Shown here in pieces: positions 1 to 9,899 of a stretch of 64,000 nucleotides of DNA. Under the pieces are notes generated by a model. The model did no database searches and was not told the origin of the DNA. It saw nothing but the letters and a program-made list of their open reading frames with translations. Location of the stretch: contig CP051247.1 in NCBI GenBank assembly GCA_017795105.1, forward strand, positions 2,046,001 to 2,110,000, in the 5' to 3' direction. How positions within the stretch are numbered: position 1 is the stretch's first letter; each line of letters starts with the position of its first letter. The DNA comes from Planctomycetaceae bacterium. GTDB lineage: Bacteria > Planctomycetota > Planctomycetia > Planctomycetales > Planctomycetaceae. A program made the position numbers and the translations under genes.

Positions 1-1214
1 CCGAGAGCAATGGAAACGCGGTCGGTGAAGATCCCCCGGCATTCGAAGTGTCCGGTTTCTTCGGTAATCTCGACAGGTACGTAATCGTAGTGCAGTTCGC
101 CGTGGGTCCCGCCGTCGATCTGCATTTTGTAACGCTGATCGATCTTCACGTACGGAAGTTTCTTCTTCAGGTCTCGATCGTATCGTTCGTGGAGGACCGA
201 GAAATCGCCGCGAATCGTCCCCCGCAGTGTTCGCAGCGGCGGCACCTCATAGACGAGTCCGGTTTCGCCCGCCTGCATTTCACTGAAGACGATGCGGCGT
301 TGATCGGGTGCCTCAATGATCCCGTAGTACAGCGCGCCCGGTTCGAGGATTCGCAGTTCAAATCGCCCCGCCGCGTCGGTCCGGCCGATTTCTTTCTCGC
401 TCCAGCTGTGTGAGCCTCGGCTGCCGCTAATCGAATAGTTCTTGAGGTTCAATAGAATGGCTGCATCCGCAATCGGCTGGCCGTCGGCTCCGATGACAGT
501 GCCGGTGGTGGGGTCGCCGGGAATCAGGGTGAACTCAACCTGTCCCTGCATGGAAGCATCGGCGACCTCCTCATCGAGCGGCTGAAACCCTGGGGCTTCG
601 GCAAAGATTCGATAAGTGGCTTCGGCGGTGTGATTGAATCGGTAGACCCCCGGCTCGACTTCCTTTGTCGGATGATGACTCCCTCCGGCGTTCCTGCCCA
701 CGATAGGGAATCCGGTCACGTTCCCGCCTGTTACGGGATTGCCGGAAGGATCTTCCAGGACAATGTCGAGAGGGCGGCCCTCATTCAGAACAATCTTGAG
801 ATCATCGACGATTCCGTCCGCGTGATTCTCAATGGGGCCGATCCAAGACGGAGCGAAGTCGTCTCCGGTGGCAATCAGCCACGTCTCGCCCGCGAACACC
901 TTGGCGTCGAACTCCCCAACGACATCTCCCACGTTGCCGGAGCTGGAGTGCGAGGAATTCTCCATCTTCCGCTCTGAGCGATAGGAGAGGTGAACCTCAC
1001 TCGTGTTTGGCGACCCGTCGGCTCGAACAATGGTCCCGCGCAGAGTTCCTTCCCCTTTGGCATAAATCGTCGGCGGCTCTTCGACCGTGGCAACCTCAAT
1101 CACAACGGGCGGTTTGCTGCCCGAGACGGCCATCCAGATCGTGAGTCCGGCCATGACCAGGATCATGAATAGAATCGGCAGAACGACAAAGGTAAACGTG
1201 GCGGAGCGCTGCAT
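1..1214 (-). CDS. Secreted/anchored carboxypeptidase-regulatory-like protein (3' end beyond window)
   Basis: The reading frame is open from an ATG at 1214 to the left edge, so the C-terminus is missing; 404 codons are visible. AAGGAA lies 7 bases before the start. Residues about 7-30 are one hydrophobic segment, a signal anchor. The rest is beta-rich and contains repeated blocks of the type RGTIVRADGSP, GTVIGADGQPIADAAI and LRGTIRGDF, which resemble carboxypeptidase regulatory-like (Ig-like) domains where a short polar insert follows a glycine-rich strand. Such domains usually act in binding or as structural spacers on exported proteins. No catalytic motif is seen in the visible part. It is divergent from the sulfatase gene that starts at 1358. 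The exact role is unknown. Confidence 0.75.
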   Translation of the reverse strand, partial: MQRSATFTFVVLPILFMILVMAGLTIWMAVSGSKPPVVIEVATVEEPPTIYAKGEGTLRGTIVRADGSPNTSEVHLSYRSERKMENSSHSSSGNVGDVVGEFDAKVFAGETWLIATGDDFAPSWIGPIENHADGIVDDLKIVLNEGRPLDIVLEDPSGNPVTGGNVTGFPIVGRNAGGSHHPTKEVEPGVYRFNHTAEATYRIFAEAPGFQPLDEEVADASMQGQVEFTLIPGDPTTGTVIGADGQPIADAAILLNLKNYSISGSRGSHSWSEKEIGRTDAAGRFELRILEPGALYYGIIEAPDQRRIVFSEMQAGETGLVYEVPPLRTLRGTIRGDFSVLHERYDRDLKKKLPYVKIDQRYKMQIDGGTHGELHYDYVPVEITEETGHFECRGIFTDRVSIAL

Positions 1215-1357
1215 GAGTTTCCTTGGTGATCGCGAGAGGCTCGATCGGCTGCAGGGTTGCATTCCTCAACTTTGATGTGTCAGACTGCAATGTCAAGTTG
1301 ATGAAACGAGCCAGCCTTCCGGCTGGATGATTTAAAGTTCAAGAAAAGGCTTCTGAG

Positions 1358-2860
<1,503 letters not shown>

Positions 2861-2903
2861 TTCGTCAGCTCGGCGCTCCGCACCTGAAAACGAGGAGACC
2901 GAA

Positions 2904-3425
2904 ATGCGCTCGCCCCTTTGCCGTGCAGCTGTTGCAGTCCTCTGTCTCACGTTGACTGCCGGGGCGGGAGCGTTTGCCGCCGATCCGAAACCGGACGCGG
3001 ACAAAGTCCCGCGGCCGGAGTTACAGAAACCGCCGCGGCCTCGAATTCCGGCGGACTATGTGGAGACGACGTTGTACGTCGGCTGGGGTGGGGGAAATTA
3101 TCAGCAGGCGGAAGAAGTTCCGATCCATCGACCGTTCCGGGTCGATGCCTCATTTGATGTCGATGACCCTCGGATCGACCATAAACGCATGGGCGTGATC
3201 CTCAAAGTGAGCCTGGCCAATGAGCGGGGGACCTTCACGAATTATCAGAACGCAGTCGGTCAGGCCACTCGGAACCGGGAGGGGAGATTCGAGGTCACGC
3301 TCGAAGCGGCGAGTCTCAAGCAGGCAGGCACGTACGACCTGCTCATCTTCGCGGGCGCAGATGGCTACACCATCAACATCCTCCGGGATGAGATCACCTT
3401 CGTACACCCGGCCGTCGGCAACTGA
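2904..3425 (+). CDS. Small secreted protein of unknown function
   Basis: This gene encodes 173 aa. A strong GAGGAG site lies before the ATG. A signal peptide (about residues 1-25, ending AGAFAAD) is followed by a Lys/Pro-rich linker (PRPELQKPPRPRIP) and a beta-rich domain of about 120 residues with no Cys. I do not recognise a family. Its position 43 bases after the sulfatase stop suggests one transcript, so it could be a secreted accessory factor, but nothing in the sequence proves that. No recognisable terminator follows. Confidence 0.75.
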   Translation: MRSPLCRAAVAVLCLTLTAGAGAFAADPKPDADKVPRPELQKPPRPRIPADYVETTLYVGWGGGNYQQAEEVPIHRPFRVDASFDVDDPRIDHKRMGVILKVSLANERGTFTNYQNAVGQATRNREGRFEVTLEAASLKQAGTYDLLIFAGADGYTINILRDEITFVHPAVGN

Positions 3426-3750
3426 GAAGCGATGGGGAACCAGTTTTCATGAGGAAGATTGCCCACTGGCTGGGCATTGAGGCGCCCAACATAAGCCGGA
3501 GAGATATTCGATTTCGTTCATTTGACAAAAGCGGGGCGATTTCCCCTTTTCAGCGTAAATCCGGGTCGTAGAATTTGACGAAAATTGCAGCAAGTTCCGC
3601 TTGCGAAGTGGACTGCCGTTTTTGTATTTTCCCCGCCTTGTTAATTCCTCACCGCTATTTCGATCGATAGCGAACGAACCGTTCCATGCTGGGTGTTCCA
3701 GTACCGGGCGACACGGCGAGGATTCTCTCACCCTTGGGAGGGTTTATGAG
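3426..3750. other. Intergenic region upstream of speD
   Basis: I see no convincing gene in this stretch. Open frames run through it on both strands, but they lack ribosome sites and family features. It should hold the speD promoter; the only site I can assign is the GGGAGG ribosome site at 3735-3742. Confidence 0.5.
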
Positions 3751-4161
3751 TTGGAAAAAGGACGCCATCTATTAATTGACTGTTACAACGTCCCCGAAGA
3801 CGTTTGTCTGAACGATCAGCTGATCCTCGAAGCGATGGCTCGCGGAGCCACGAAAGCGGGGGCGACTGTGATCTCCCAAGTCCGATATCACTTCGGACAC
3901 AACTCACCGCCGGGCTTCACGGCGATGGTCCTGCTCGACGAGAGCCACTGTTCGGCTCACTGTTACGCAGACCAGGGCATGATGGCTCTCGACGTCTTTA
4001 CCTGCGGTTCGACCGACCCTCGCGTTGTGCTTCAGCACATCCGGGAAATGGTGGACCTCGGCGACGTCTACATCCGACAGGAACCTCGTTTTATTCGAGA
4101 TCCTGCCACACAGCAGCTCCCCGCTGATTCAGCGACCGAGGATATGCTCGTCACCGTTTAG
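3751..4161 (+). CDS. speD: S-adenosylmethionine decarboxylase proenzyme (SpeD, prokaryotic type)
   Basis: SpeD decarboxylates S-adenosylmethionine to provide the aminopropyl donor for spermidine. The proenzyme cleaves itself, turning a serine into the pyruvoyl cofactor. With a TTG start at 3751 the protein is 136 aa, the usual length. The site E64-S65-H66 is the cleavage point, and H70 and C85 (in DVFTCG) have the same spacing to it as the processing and catalytic residues of the Thermotoga enzyme (S63/H68/C83). The TTG is chosen because GGGAGG lies 9 bases upstream and no ATG or GTG in frame is nearer. The frame stays open to an ATG at 3601, but the added N-terminus is not SpeD-like. An intrinsic terminator follows at 4208. 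Confidence 0.93.
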   Translation: MEKGRHLLIDCYNVPEDVCLNDQLILEAMARGATKAGATVISQVRYHFGHNSPPGFTAMVLLDESHCSAHCYADQGMMALDVFTCGSTDPRVVLQHIREMVDLGDVYIRQEPRFIRDPATQQLPADSATEDMLVTV

Positions 4162-4207
4162 GTGGTCGACCAACTCAGGTCTGTGTCGCGGTTTTCATAA
4201 ATGTTAA

Positions 4208-4242
4208 GCGGCGGTCCCGGTCTACCCGGAGCCGCCGTTTTT
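4208..4242 (+). terminator. Intrinsic terminator after speD
   Basis: An interrupted stem pairs CGGCGG..CCGG with CCGG..CCGCCG around a short loop and is followed by TTTTT at 4238-4242. It lies 47 bases after the speD stop. Confidence 0.75.
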
Positions 4243-4674
4243 CATGCGCTGTGCTTCTTGCTCGCCGCTTTCTTCGTGATCGCTGCCTTCCGCCTGAAAC
4301 CAGCCCTGCCCCGGTTTGATGTCGGTCCCGCTTTGACAGAGGCAAGTCGCTCCTCGGAGAGGGGTCTGTGCCGGAAATCTTCCGGTAATTTTTTCAAAGC
4401 GAGCGATGTCGCCGACTCGTCTATCGGTCGATCTGAGGCTGGAGTATAACCTGTGCGCACGTTGGTCTGGGGAAACTTTGACGGCTGTATCGGCCAGTCA
4501 GGAGACCAGCGACCGAAACGGAAGCTGTACGGCTTCTGCCGGTTTTTCGGCAATGTGCACGCCCCCTGTCAGTCGATGATTGACGTACCTCTTGCCTGCA
4601 GCTGCCGCACTTCGATCAGCCTTAGCTCGCCTACGCCGTTCCTGAGACCGCCGTTGAGAGAAACCGTTCGAACG
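4243..4674. other. Intergenic region between speD and the toroid-like gene
   Basis: About 430 bases without a supportable gene. A minus-strand frame (4242-4553) encodes a Lys/Ala-rich tail but has no ribosome site or family match. The frame of the downstream gene is open back to 4453, but a signal peptide starts only at the ATG at 4675. Confidence 0.4.
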
Positions 4675-6090
4675 ATGATCAACAAGCATCTCGTCTGTAC
4701 CTTCCTAATCGCAATTTCGGTTTCCGCATCCAGCGCGCCGGGCCAATTCCGCGAGCCAAACTATGCTCCCGCCGAACAGGGAGTCATTGCCTCACCACGG
4801 ATCGTAACCAAGGCGCCGAAGACCCCGAACCGGGATCTCATCGAGACCGTTACCGAAGCGATCGACATCTCAAGCCGCCGGTATCTGGTCGCCAACGAGC
4901 ACTCGCCGTGGCAGATCTATCATGGTCTGAACGCCTACCGTCGCGACTTCATGCTCGATCTGGACGGGAAACTCGTCCCGGCCGTCGACTGGCTCTCCGA
5001 CACCAACCCACATTTCCGCGGCCTGCCATGGTTCGAGAAAACCGTGCATGGGGGTCGGGCTCACAAGTTCACATCGCCCTACCACTTCGAAGGTCATCCG
5101 AACCAGTCGCTGGCTCTGATGGTGATGTGCAATCTGCCGCTCGACCATACCTTCCAGACCGACGGCGGACCAATCACCGTTCAGGACATCGTCAACAACG
5201 CCAAGGCCGACCTGAATCCACGGGAAGAACTGACGTGGACCCTCTGGTTCCTGACACACTACCTCGAATCGGAAGAAACCTGGCTGACCCGCCGTGGGGA
5301 AACCTGGAGCATCGAGAAACTGGTTGCCAACCAGATCGAAACCCAGGTCACCAAAGCGGCCTGTGGCGGAACCCATAATCTCTACGCCCTCGCCGCTGCC
5401 CGCAACAATCACGTTCGCCGCGGCGGAACGATTCGCGGCGTCTGGATGCAGGCCGACCAGAAGATCAACCGTTATCTCGTGGCCGCACGATCGCTGCAGC
5501 GCCCCGATGGTTCCTTCCCGACGAACTACTTCCGAGGCTACGGCTATCCGAAGTCGTTCAGCGAACAGATCGCCTCGACCGGCCACATGATGGAATGGAT
5601 TGTGGTCGCTGCCGACAAGAAGCAGCTGAACGATCCCTGGATCGAAAACGGAATCCGCTACATCGCCGAGCGGCTCATCAAGTACCGGGACGAATCGGCT
5701 GAGTGCGGTCCGCTGTATCACGCTGTCAGTGCCCTGGTCCTGTATCGCGAACGGGTCACCGGAGTGGAATGGCCGCGACACGATGTCCAGCCGACGTCTC
5801 CGACCACGACTCCCGAAGCCAGCCCGCTGGTCAATGCTCCGGCCAAAGAAACAACCGAGCCAACCAGGACCGCCGAGAACTTCCCGGCTCCAGTTCGCAT
5901 CGACGATGAGAAGATGGACGCCAAGCCAATTTCGCCCAAGCAGACTGCCGAAAAGCCAGCCGACCTGAGCAAGCAGGCTCAGAAAGGCACCCTGTCAATC
6001 GGCATCGAGGAAGACCTGCTGCGGGAGCCGAAAGAGACCGCTCCTGTTGAGCGACTGGCTGCTCCGGAGGAAGGCACCATCGTCCAGTAA
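4675..6090 (+). CDS. Secreted protein with alpha/alpha-toroid-like helical domain
   Basis: This gene encodes 471 aa from the ATG at 4675, chosen because a signal peptide starts there (MINKHLVCTFLIAIS, cleavage near ASSAPG). Residues about 40-360 are helical and include LQRPDGSFPTNYFRG, which resembles the Q-x-x-DG-x-F/W repeats of alpha/alpha toroids (terpenoid-cyclase or prenyltransferase fold). It also has a CGGTHNLYALAAARNNH block. The last 110 residues are a Pro/Thr/Lys-rich low-complexity tail. The fold assignment is inference. A catalytic function is not assigned. It stands alone between two terminators and so is probably monocistronic. Confidence 0.75.
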   Translation: MINKHLVCTFLIAISVSASSAPGQFREPNYAPAEQGVIASPRIVTKAPKTPNRDLIETVTEAIDISSRRYLVANEHSPWQIYHGLNAYRRDFMLDLDGKLVPAVDWLSDTNPHFRGLPWFEKTVHGGRAHKFTSPYHFEGHPNQSLALMVMCNLPLDHTFQTDGGPITVQDIVNNAKADLNPREELTWTLWFLTHYLESEETWLTRRGETWSIEKLVANQIETQVTKAACGGTHNLYALAAARNNHVRRGGTIRGVWMQADQKINRYLVAARSLQRPDGSFPTNYFRGYGYPKSFSEQIASTGHMMEWIVVAADKKQLNDPWIENGIRYIAERLIKYRDESAECGPLYHAVSALVLYRERVTGVEWPRHDVQPTSPTTTPEASPLVNAPAKETTEPTRTAENFPAPVRIDDEKMDAKPISPKQTAEKPADLSKQAQKGTLSIGIEEDLLREPKETAPVERLAAPEEGTIVQ

Positions 6091-6114
6091 AATCGCCCCA
6101 ACGCGACGGACCCC

Positions 6115-6145
6115 ACAGCCGGCTCAGCAACGAGTCGGCTGTTTT
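6115..6145 (+). terminator. Intrinsic terminator after the toroid-like gene
   Basis: ACAGCCG-G-CTC pairs with GAG-T-CGGCTGT around a 6-base loop and runs into TTTT at 6142-6145, 25 bases after the stop codon. Confidence 0.75.
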
Positions 6146-6433
6146 CATGCGCAGTCCAAACAAATCCCCGGTTTCGGCCCCCGGGCGGCCCTGGGGCTCA
6201 TTCGACTGGAAAGATGCGTAGAGTTCCGGACTCCACGTATAAAAGTTCACCGAATTTATGAAGATCTTGAACCAGATGAGTTGAAATGCACAAATTCATA
6301 AGTACTAATGAACCTTCGCACGTCACGATCCGTTGGATATGAACGATGCACCGCCGAAAAGGGAGGAATGTTCCTCCCCTGAAAACCCCGGCGAAGACAG
6401 TGGGTCTAAAGCTTACATCAGAGAGGATCAGAC
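6146..6433. promoter_or_regulatory. Leader of the 49-aa peptide gene with a perfect hairpin
   Basis: No gene is seen here. At 6361-6378 the sequence GGGAGGAATGTTCCTCCC is a perfect 8-bp stem with a 2-base centre, preceded by AAAA. It lies 56 bases before the peptide start. It could be an operator, a leader hairpin or a 5' mRNA stabiliser. I do not recognise a known riboswitch. Confidence 0.4.
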
Positions 6434-6583
6434 ATGAATCAGCTGTTCAAAATGGGACTGGCCGTCCTGTTCGGTTTCACCCTCACCCTGGCTAACGTTG
6501 GTTGCGATAACGCAGGCAGCGAACCTGCTCCGGCACCGGCTCCGGCTGGCGATGCACCGACCGATGGCTCGGCCGCTCCTTAG
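6434..6583 (+). CDS. 49-aa secreted or lipoprotein-like peptide
   Basis: The ATG at 6434 has GAGAGGA 7 bases upstream. The product has a hydrophobic N-terminal segment (residues 5-21, GLAVLFGFTLTLANVG) and then Cys24. A short Ala/Pro/Asp-rich tail (EPAPAPAPAGDAPTDG) follows. The residues before the Cys (ANVG) do not form a canonical lipobox, so lipidation is uncertain; cleavage after Ala is also possible. It has its own ribosome site, a leader hairpin upstream and a terminator downstream, which together support a real short gene. Function unknown. Confidence 0.7.
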   Translation: MNQLFKMGLAVLFGFTLTLANVGCDNAGSEPAPAPAPAGDAPTDGSAAP

Positions 6584-6649
6584 TTGAGCAGCACCTGAGG
6601 TTGCACAGTTTACTGTTCAGCCCATAAGGGTGCATGAAGAAAAACGACA

Positions 6650-6681
6650 GCAAGCCGCACGCAATTTTGTGTGCGGCTTGC
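6650..6681 (+). terminator. Stem-loop after the 49-aa peptide gene
   Basis: GCAAGCCGCAC and GTGCGGCTTGC form a perfect 11-bp stem with a 10-base loop, 66 bases after the stop codon. The T-tract after it is weak (TTGCGTT), so termination efficiency is uncertain. It lies upstream of the ATG at 6753, which supports starting the next gene there rather than at an upstream in-frame ATG at 6630. Confidence 0.65.
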
Positions 6682-6752
6682 TTGCGTTCCGGGCCTGGGG
6701 AACAGGATCCTGTAGAGAACTGCGAAACTGGACTCGCTCTGAAAGCCGACTC

Positions 6753-8618
6753 ATGACCGCTCCGACCCGCTCGATTCCGGCCGCCATTCTCCTGCTCACG
6801 AATTGCCTGGCAGCGCTGTCCCCGGCTCTGGCCGTCGAACCGATGTCCTGGCCACATCATCACGGGCCCCAGTTCAATCGGATCAGCCGCGAACGAGATC
6901 TGACACTCGACTGGGACTCCGACGATCCACAGGCCTCGGCTCAGCGTCAGGAACTCTGGCAGATCGTTGGACTTTCCGCCGCAGCCGATCCGCTGGTCTT
7001 CAACGACAAACTCTACGTGCTTCACTGGGGCAGCTCCGAACAGGAACTTCCCGCGCAGGCCGACGGAGCCGACACTCCACAGGAGCGCCCCGACCTGCCT
7101 GCCCCCCGATTTCTGTCATCCGTTTCGGCCTGGCACATTCAGGGCCGCGATACAGTGGCTCGCTTTCGATACGACCTCCCCTCGATCGAACTCAACGAGA
7201 ACGACTCCTCTCCGCTCCCGAAATTCGCGGGTGACCCCATCTGGCGGCAGCTGTATTGCCTCGGCATGGGACAGGACCTCATCGCCATCGATGCCGACTA
7301 TGGGTTCGAAATGTGGCAGCGTTCGAGTCTGCCTCCCACCTTCCAGGACGCCCGTGTTATCGACACGGTTCCCCCGATCGTCTACGAGCATCTGCTCATC
7401 GTCGCTCAACTTGTCGAGACCAAAGACTCCACGCGTCTCGTGCTGATCAACGGCTACGATCGTCGGAACGGTTCGCCCGTCTGGCAGCACGAGCAAAAGG
7501 TCGGAGAGACCTTCGAGCTGACCACCCCTGTCCCCTGCATCCTCGCCAGTCAGGTTGCCCTGGCGGTGCCGGGGCAGCAGGGCAACGTCGAACTGATGCA
7601 GATCCAGACCGGCCGGTCTCTGAGGAAGCTTACGCTGAACGACAACGAATCGTCGAAAGAAAAAATCGTGACCGAGATCCTGTTCCAGAACGGACAGCTG
7701 CTGGTTCTTTCTCGCGAAGCCAATCAGAACCAGACCGCTCAGTCAGAACGGAACTGGCATCTCGACTTATGGTCGCTGCAGAGTCATTTCGATGTCGGAG
7801 CGACCGAGAAGATCGGCAGCTGGACGCCATCTCCGGCTGAGCACATGACAAGCCTGTTACACGACGGCCTGATCTATGCGGCGTCATCAGCCAATCGTCT
7901 GCAGGTCTACTCCAGTAAAGCCGACACGCAACTACACGATCTCGAAATTGGGGAAGGACTTCATCGGGAGTTTTCGCCGCAACGGCTTTCACAGAACGAT
8001 GAGAACAGCGAGTTGCAGAATCAGCGAAGCATGCCGCCCCGGTATCATCTGGTCTGGGTGGCAAATCAACTTCTGGCGACGAGCACTCACGGATACTGGC
8101 AGGCATTCGATTGCGCGAACTCGGCCTGCCAGATGATCTACACCGCCGAGCGAAACGAACCGATCGTCGGCATTCCGGCGATCTCCAAGAAGCGACTTTA
8201 TGTTCGCACCTCCGAACAACTGATCGCCATGGGACCGATCGATAATGGCGATGCAATTTCGCATCCCTTGATCCCGTTGTCGGAGATCGCCAACGACGCC
8301 GACTCGGTCACGCCTGGTCCCATTCAGATTGTTCCGGCGTTCGCCACGCTGGAAGCGGGCTGGCAACAGAGTTTTCGAATTCTGCAGTTCAACGAGCATG
8401 GCCACTTTCTGGAAGAGCTCGATCCGACCCGCGTGGAATGGAGCTGGACCGGCCCCGGGGACCTCGATTCGAGTACGGCAACGCTGGAGATTCCGGACGA
8501 TGCGTCGACAGACGAAGCGTTCAGACTGACGGTCAAAGCCGGCAAACAGACTTCTGAAAGCACGATTTCACTTCGTCCAGCGGCAGCGAACGTTCAGGCC
8601 CTCTCTCCGAGCGAATGA
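6753..8618 (+). CDS. Secreted PQQ-like (BamB-like) beta-propeller protein
   Basis: This gene encodes 621 aa. The ATG at 6753 opens a signal peptide (about residues 1-27, ending SPALAVE). The mature part begins WPHHHGPQFNRISRE, the common opening of planctomycete PQQ-like propellers in which a Trp-Pro-x-x-x-Gly-x-x block precedes the blades. Several blades carry the pattern of a short Gly stretch then W (DRRNGSPVWQHEQ, DADYGFEMWQR). The C-terminal 90 residues look like a separate beta-sandwich (VEWSWTGPGDLDSSTATLEIP). The family includes scaffold proteins and true quinoproteins; I see no evidence for PQQ binding, so a structural or binding role is more likely. It precedes the iron alcohol dehydrogenase on the same strand. 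Confidence 0.8.
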   Translation: MTAPTRSIPAAILLLTNCLAALSPALAVEPMSWPHHHGPQFNRISRERDLTLDWDSDDPQASAQRQELWQIVGLSAAADPLVFNDKLYVLHWGSSEQELPAQADGADTPQERPDLPAPRFLSSVSAWHIQGRDTVARFRYDLPSIELNENDSSPLPKFAGDPIWRQLYCLGMGQDLIAIDADYGFEMWQRSSLPPTFQDARVIDTVPPIVYEHLLIVAQLVETKDSTRLVLINGYDRRNGSPVWQHEQKVGETFELTTPVPCILASQVALAVPGQQGNVELMQIQTGRSLRKLTLNDNESSKEKIVTEILFQNGQLLVLSREANQNQTAQSERNWHLDLWSLQSHFDVGATEKIGSWTPSPAEHMTSLLHDGLIYAASSANRLQVYSSKADTQLHDLEIGEGLHREFSPQRLSQNDENSELQNQRSMPPRYHLVWVANQLLATSTHGYWQAFDCANSACQMIYTAERNEPIVGIPAISKKRLYVRTSEQLIAMGPIDNGDAISHPLIPLSEIANDADSVTPGPIQIVPAFATLEAGWQQSFRILQFNEHGHFLEELDPTRVEWSWTGPGDLDSSTATLEIPDDASTDEAFRLTVKAGKQTSESTISLRPAAANVQALSPSE

Positions 8619-8643
8619 GCGTTTAAGCATTGCTCCGAATTAA

Positions 8644-8655
8644 TTTACGCGTAAA
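8644..8655. promoter_or_regulatory. 12-bp perfect palindrome upstream of the alcohol dehydrogenase gene
   Basis: TTTACGCGTAAA reads the same on both strands and lies 53 bases before the GTG start of the alcohol dehydrogenase gene, a reasonable operator position. No regulator can be assigned. Confidence 0.35.
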
Positions 8656-8708
8656 ATACAAGAGCGTTTCGATCCGACTTCCTCCCTCAAACGCCCGCCA
8701 AAATTATC

Positions 8709-9899
8709 GTGACTCTCTCCCTTGAACCGACGTCTTCAATCGATGCGCCTGTCGCCTTCGATTTTTCGCTCCCGACGCGTGTCGTCTTCGGTGCGGGGAC
8801 ATTGAACCGACTCGGATCACTCGTTCGCGAGTACGACGGCTCGAATGTCCTGCTGATCACCGACAAAGGACTCACCGCAGCTGGTCACGATCAGCGAGCG
8901 ATTGCTTCTCTGAAAGAAGCCGGGCTGAATGTCATTCGCTTCGATGACGTGCACCCGAATCCAACGACCAACGATGTCCAGCGCGGCCTCGATGCGATCG
9001 GCACCAGCACGATCGACTTCATCGTCGGCCTGGGTGGCGGCAGTAGTATGGACTGCGCCAAAGGCGTGAACTTCCTTTACTCCAACGGCGGTCGCATGGA
9101 GGACTACTGGGGAGTCGGGAAAGCCTCCAAACCGATGCTTCCGTTCATCGCCGTGCCGACGACGTCTGGCACCGGAAGCGAAGCCCAGTCGTTCGCTCTG
9201 ATCGCGAATGCCGACACACACATGAAGATGGCCTGCGGCGACAAGAAAGCCGCGGCTCGGGTCGCGATTCTCGATCCGGATCTCACGAGGACAATGCCCC
9301 GCAACGTGGCGGCTGTGACAGCGGTCGATGCACTCAGTCACGCCGTCGAAACGTTCGTCACAAAGAAACGGAACTCCGTATCGGCCATGTTTTCGCTGCA
9401 GGCGTGGAAACTGCTCACGCAGGCATTTCCCGAAGCCTTCGGCGATGGCGACTCTCCCAAAGCTCGCGAGCAGATGCTGCTGGGAGCACACTGGGCCGGG
9501 GCGGCCATTGAACAATCGATGCTCGGCGCCACTCATGCTCTGGCCAATCCGCTGACCGCTCACTTCGACACCGTACACGGAATCGCCGTGGGAGTGATGC
9601 TGCCGCACGTCGTTCGCTTCAACAGTGAAATCGTCGGTCCGCTGTACGGTGAACTGGCTGAAGCGATCGGACTCTGTCGAGCCGATTCGCCTCAGGTCGC
9701 AGAGCGACTGGCCGATCACATTGCCGAACTCATCCAACTGACCGGTCTGCCGGGAACGCTCGAACAGGCGGGCGTGACACGGGACAAGTTCCCGATCATG
9801 GCCGAAGAAGCGGCCCGCCAGTGGACCGGCACATTCAATCCAAGACCGGTTGACCCCGATCGTCTGCAGGAGTTGTACGAATGCGCATGGACGAACTGA
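8709..9899 (+). CDS. Iron-containing (group III) alcohol dehydrogenase
   Basis: A 396-aa NAD(P)-dependent alcohol/aldehyde oxidoreductase of the Fe-ADH family. The dinucleotide loop GGGSSMD is at 109-115 and PTTSGTGSE at 150-158. The four predicted metal ligands are D207, H211, H276 and H290, whose spacing is close to that of E. coli lactaldehyde reductase FucO. Length fits the family. The GTG at 8709 is the only reasonable start, though its ribosome site is weak. The gene overlaps the following propeller gene by 19 bases. Substrate is not predictable; small aldehydes are common for the family. Confidence 0.9.
   Translation: MTLSLEPTSSIDAPVAFDFSLPTRVVFGAGTLNRLGSLVREYDGSNVLLITDKGLTAAGHDQRAIASLKEAGLNVIRFDDVHPNPTTNDVQRGLDAIGTSTIDFIVGLGGGSSMDCAKGVNFLYSNGGRMEDYWGVGKASKPMLPFIAVPTTSGTGSEAQSFALIANADTHMKMACGDKKAAARVAILDPDLTRTMPRNVAAVTAVDALSHAVETFVTKKRNSVSAMFSLQAWKLLTQAFPEAFGDGDSPKAREQMLLGAHWAGAAIEQSMLGATHALANPLTAHFDTVHGIAVGVMLPHVVRFNSEIVGPLYGELAEAIGLCRADSPQVAERLADHIAELIQLTGLPGTLEQAGVTRDKFPIMAEEAARQWTGTFNPRPVDPDRLQELYECAWTN

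Noticed and set aside
4242..4553. 103-aa minus-strand frame with Lys/Ala-rich C-terminus
   Set aside because: No ribosome site, no convincing family and it overlaps the speD terminator.
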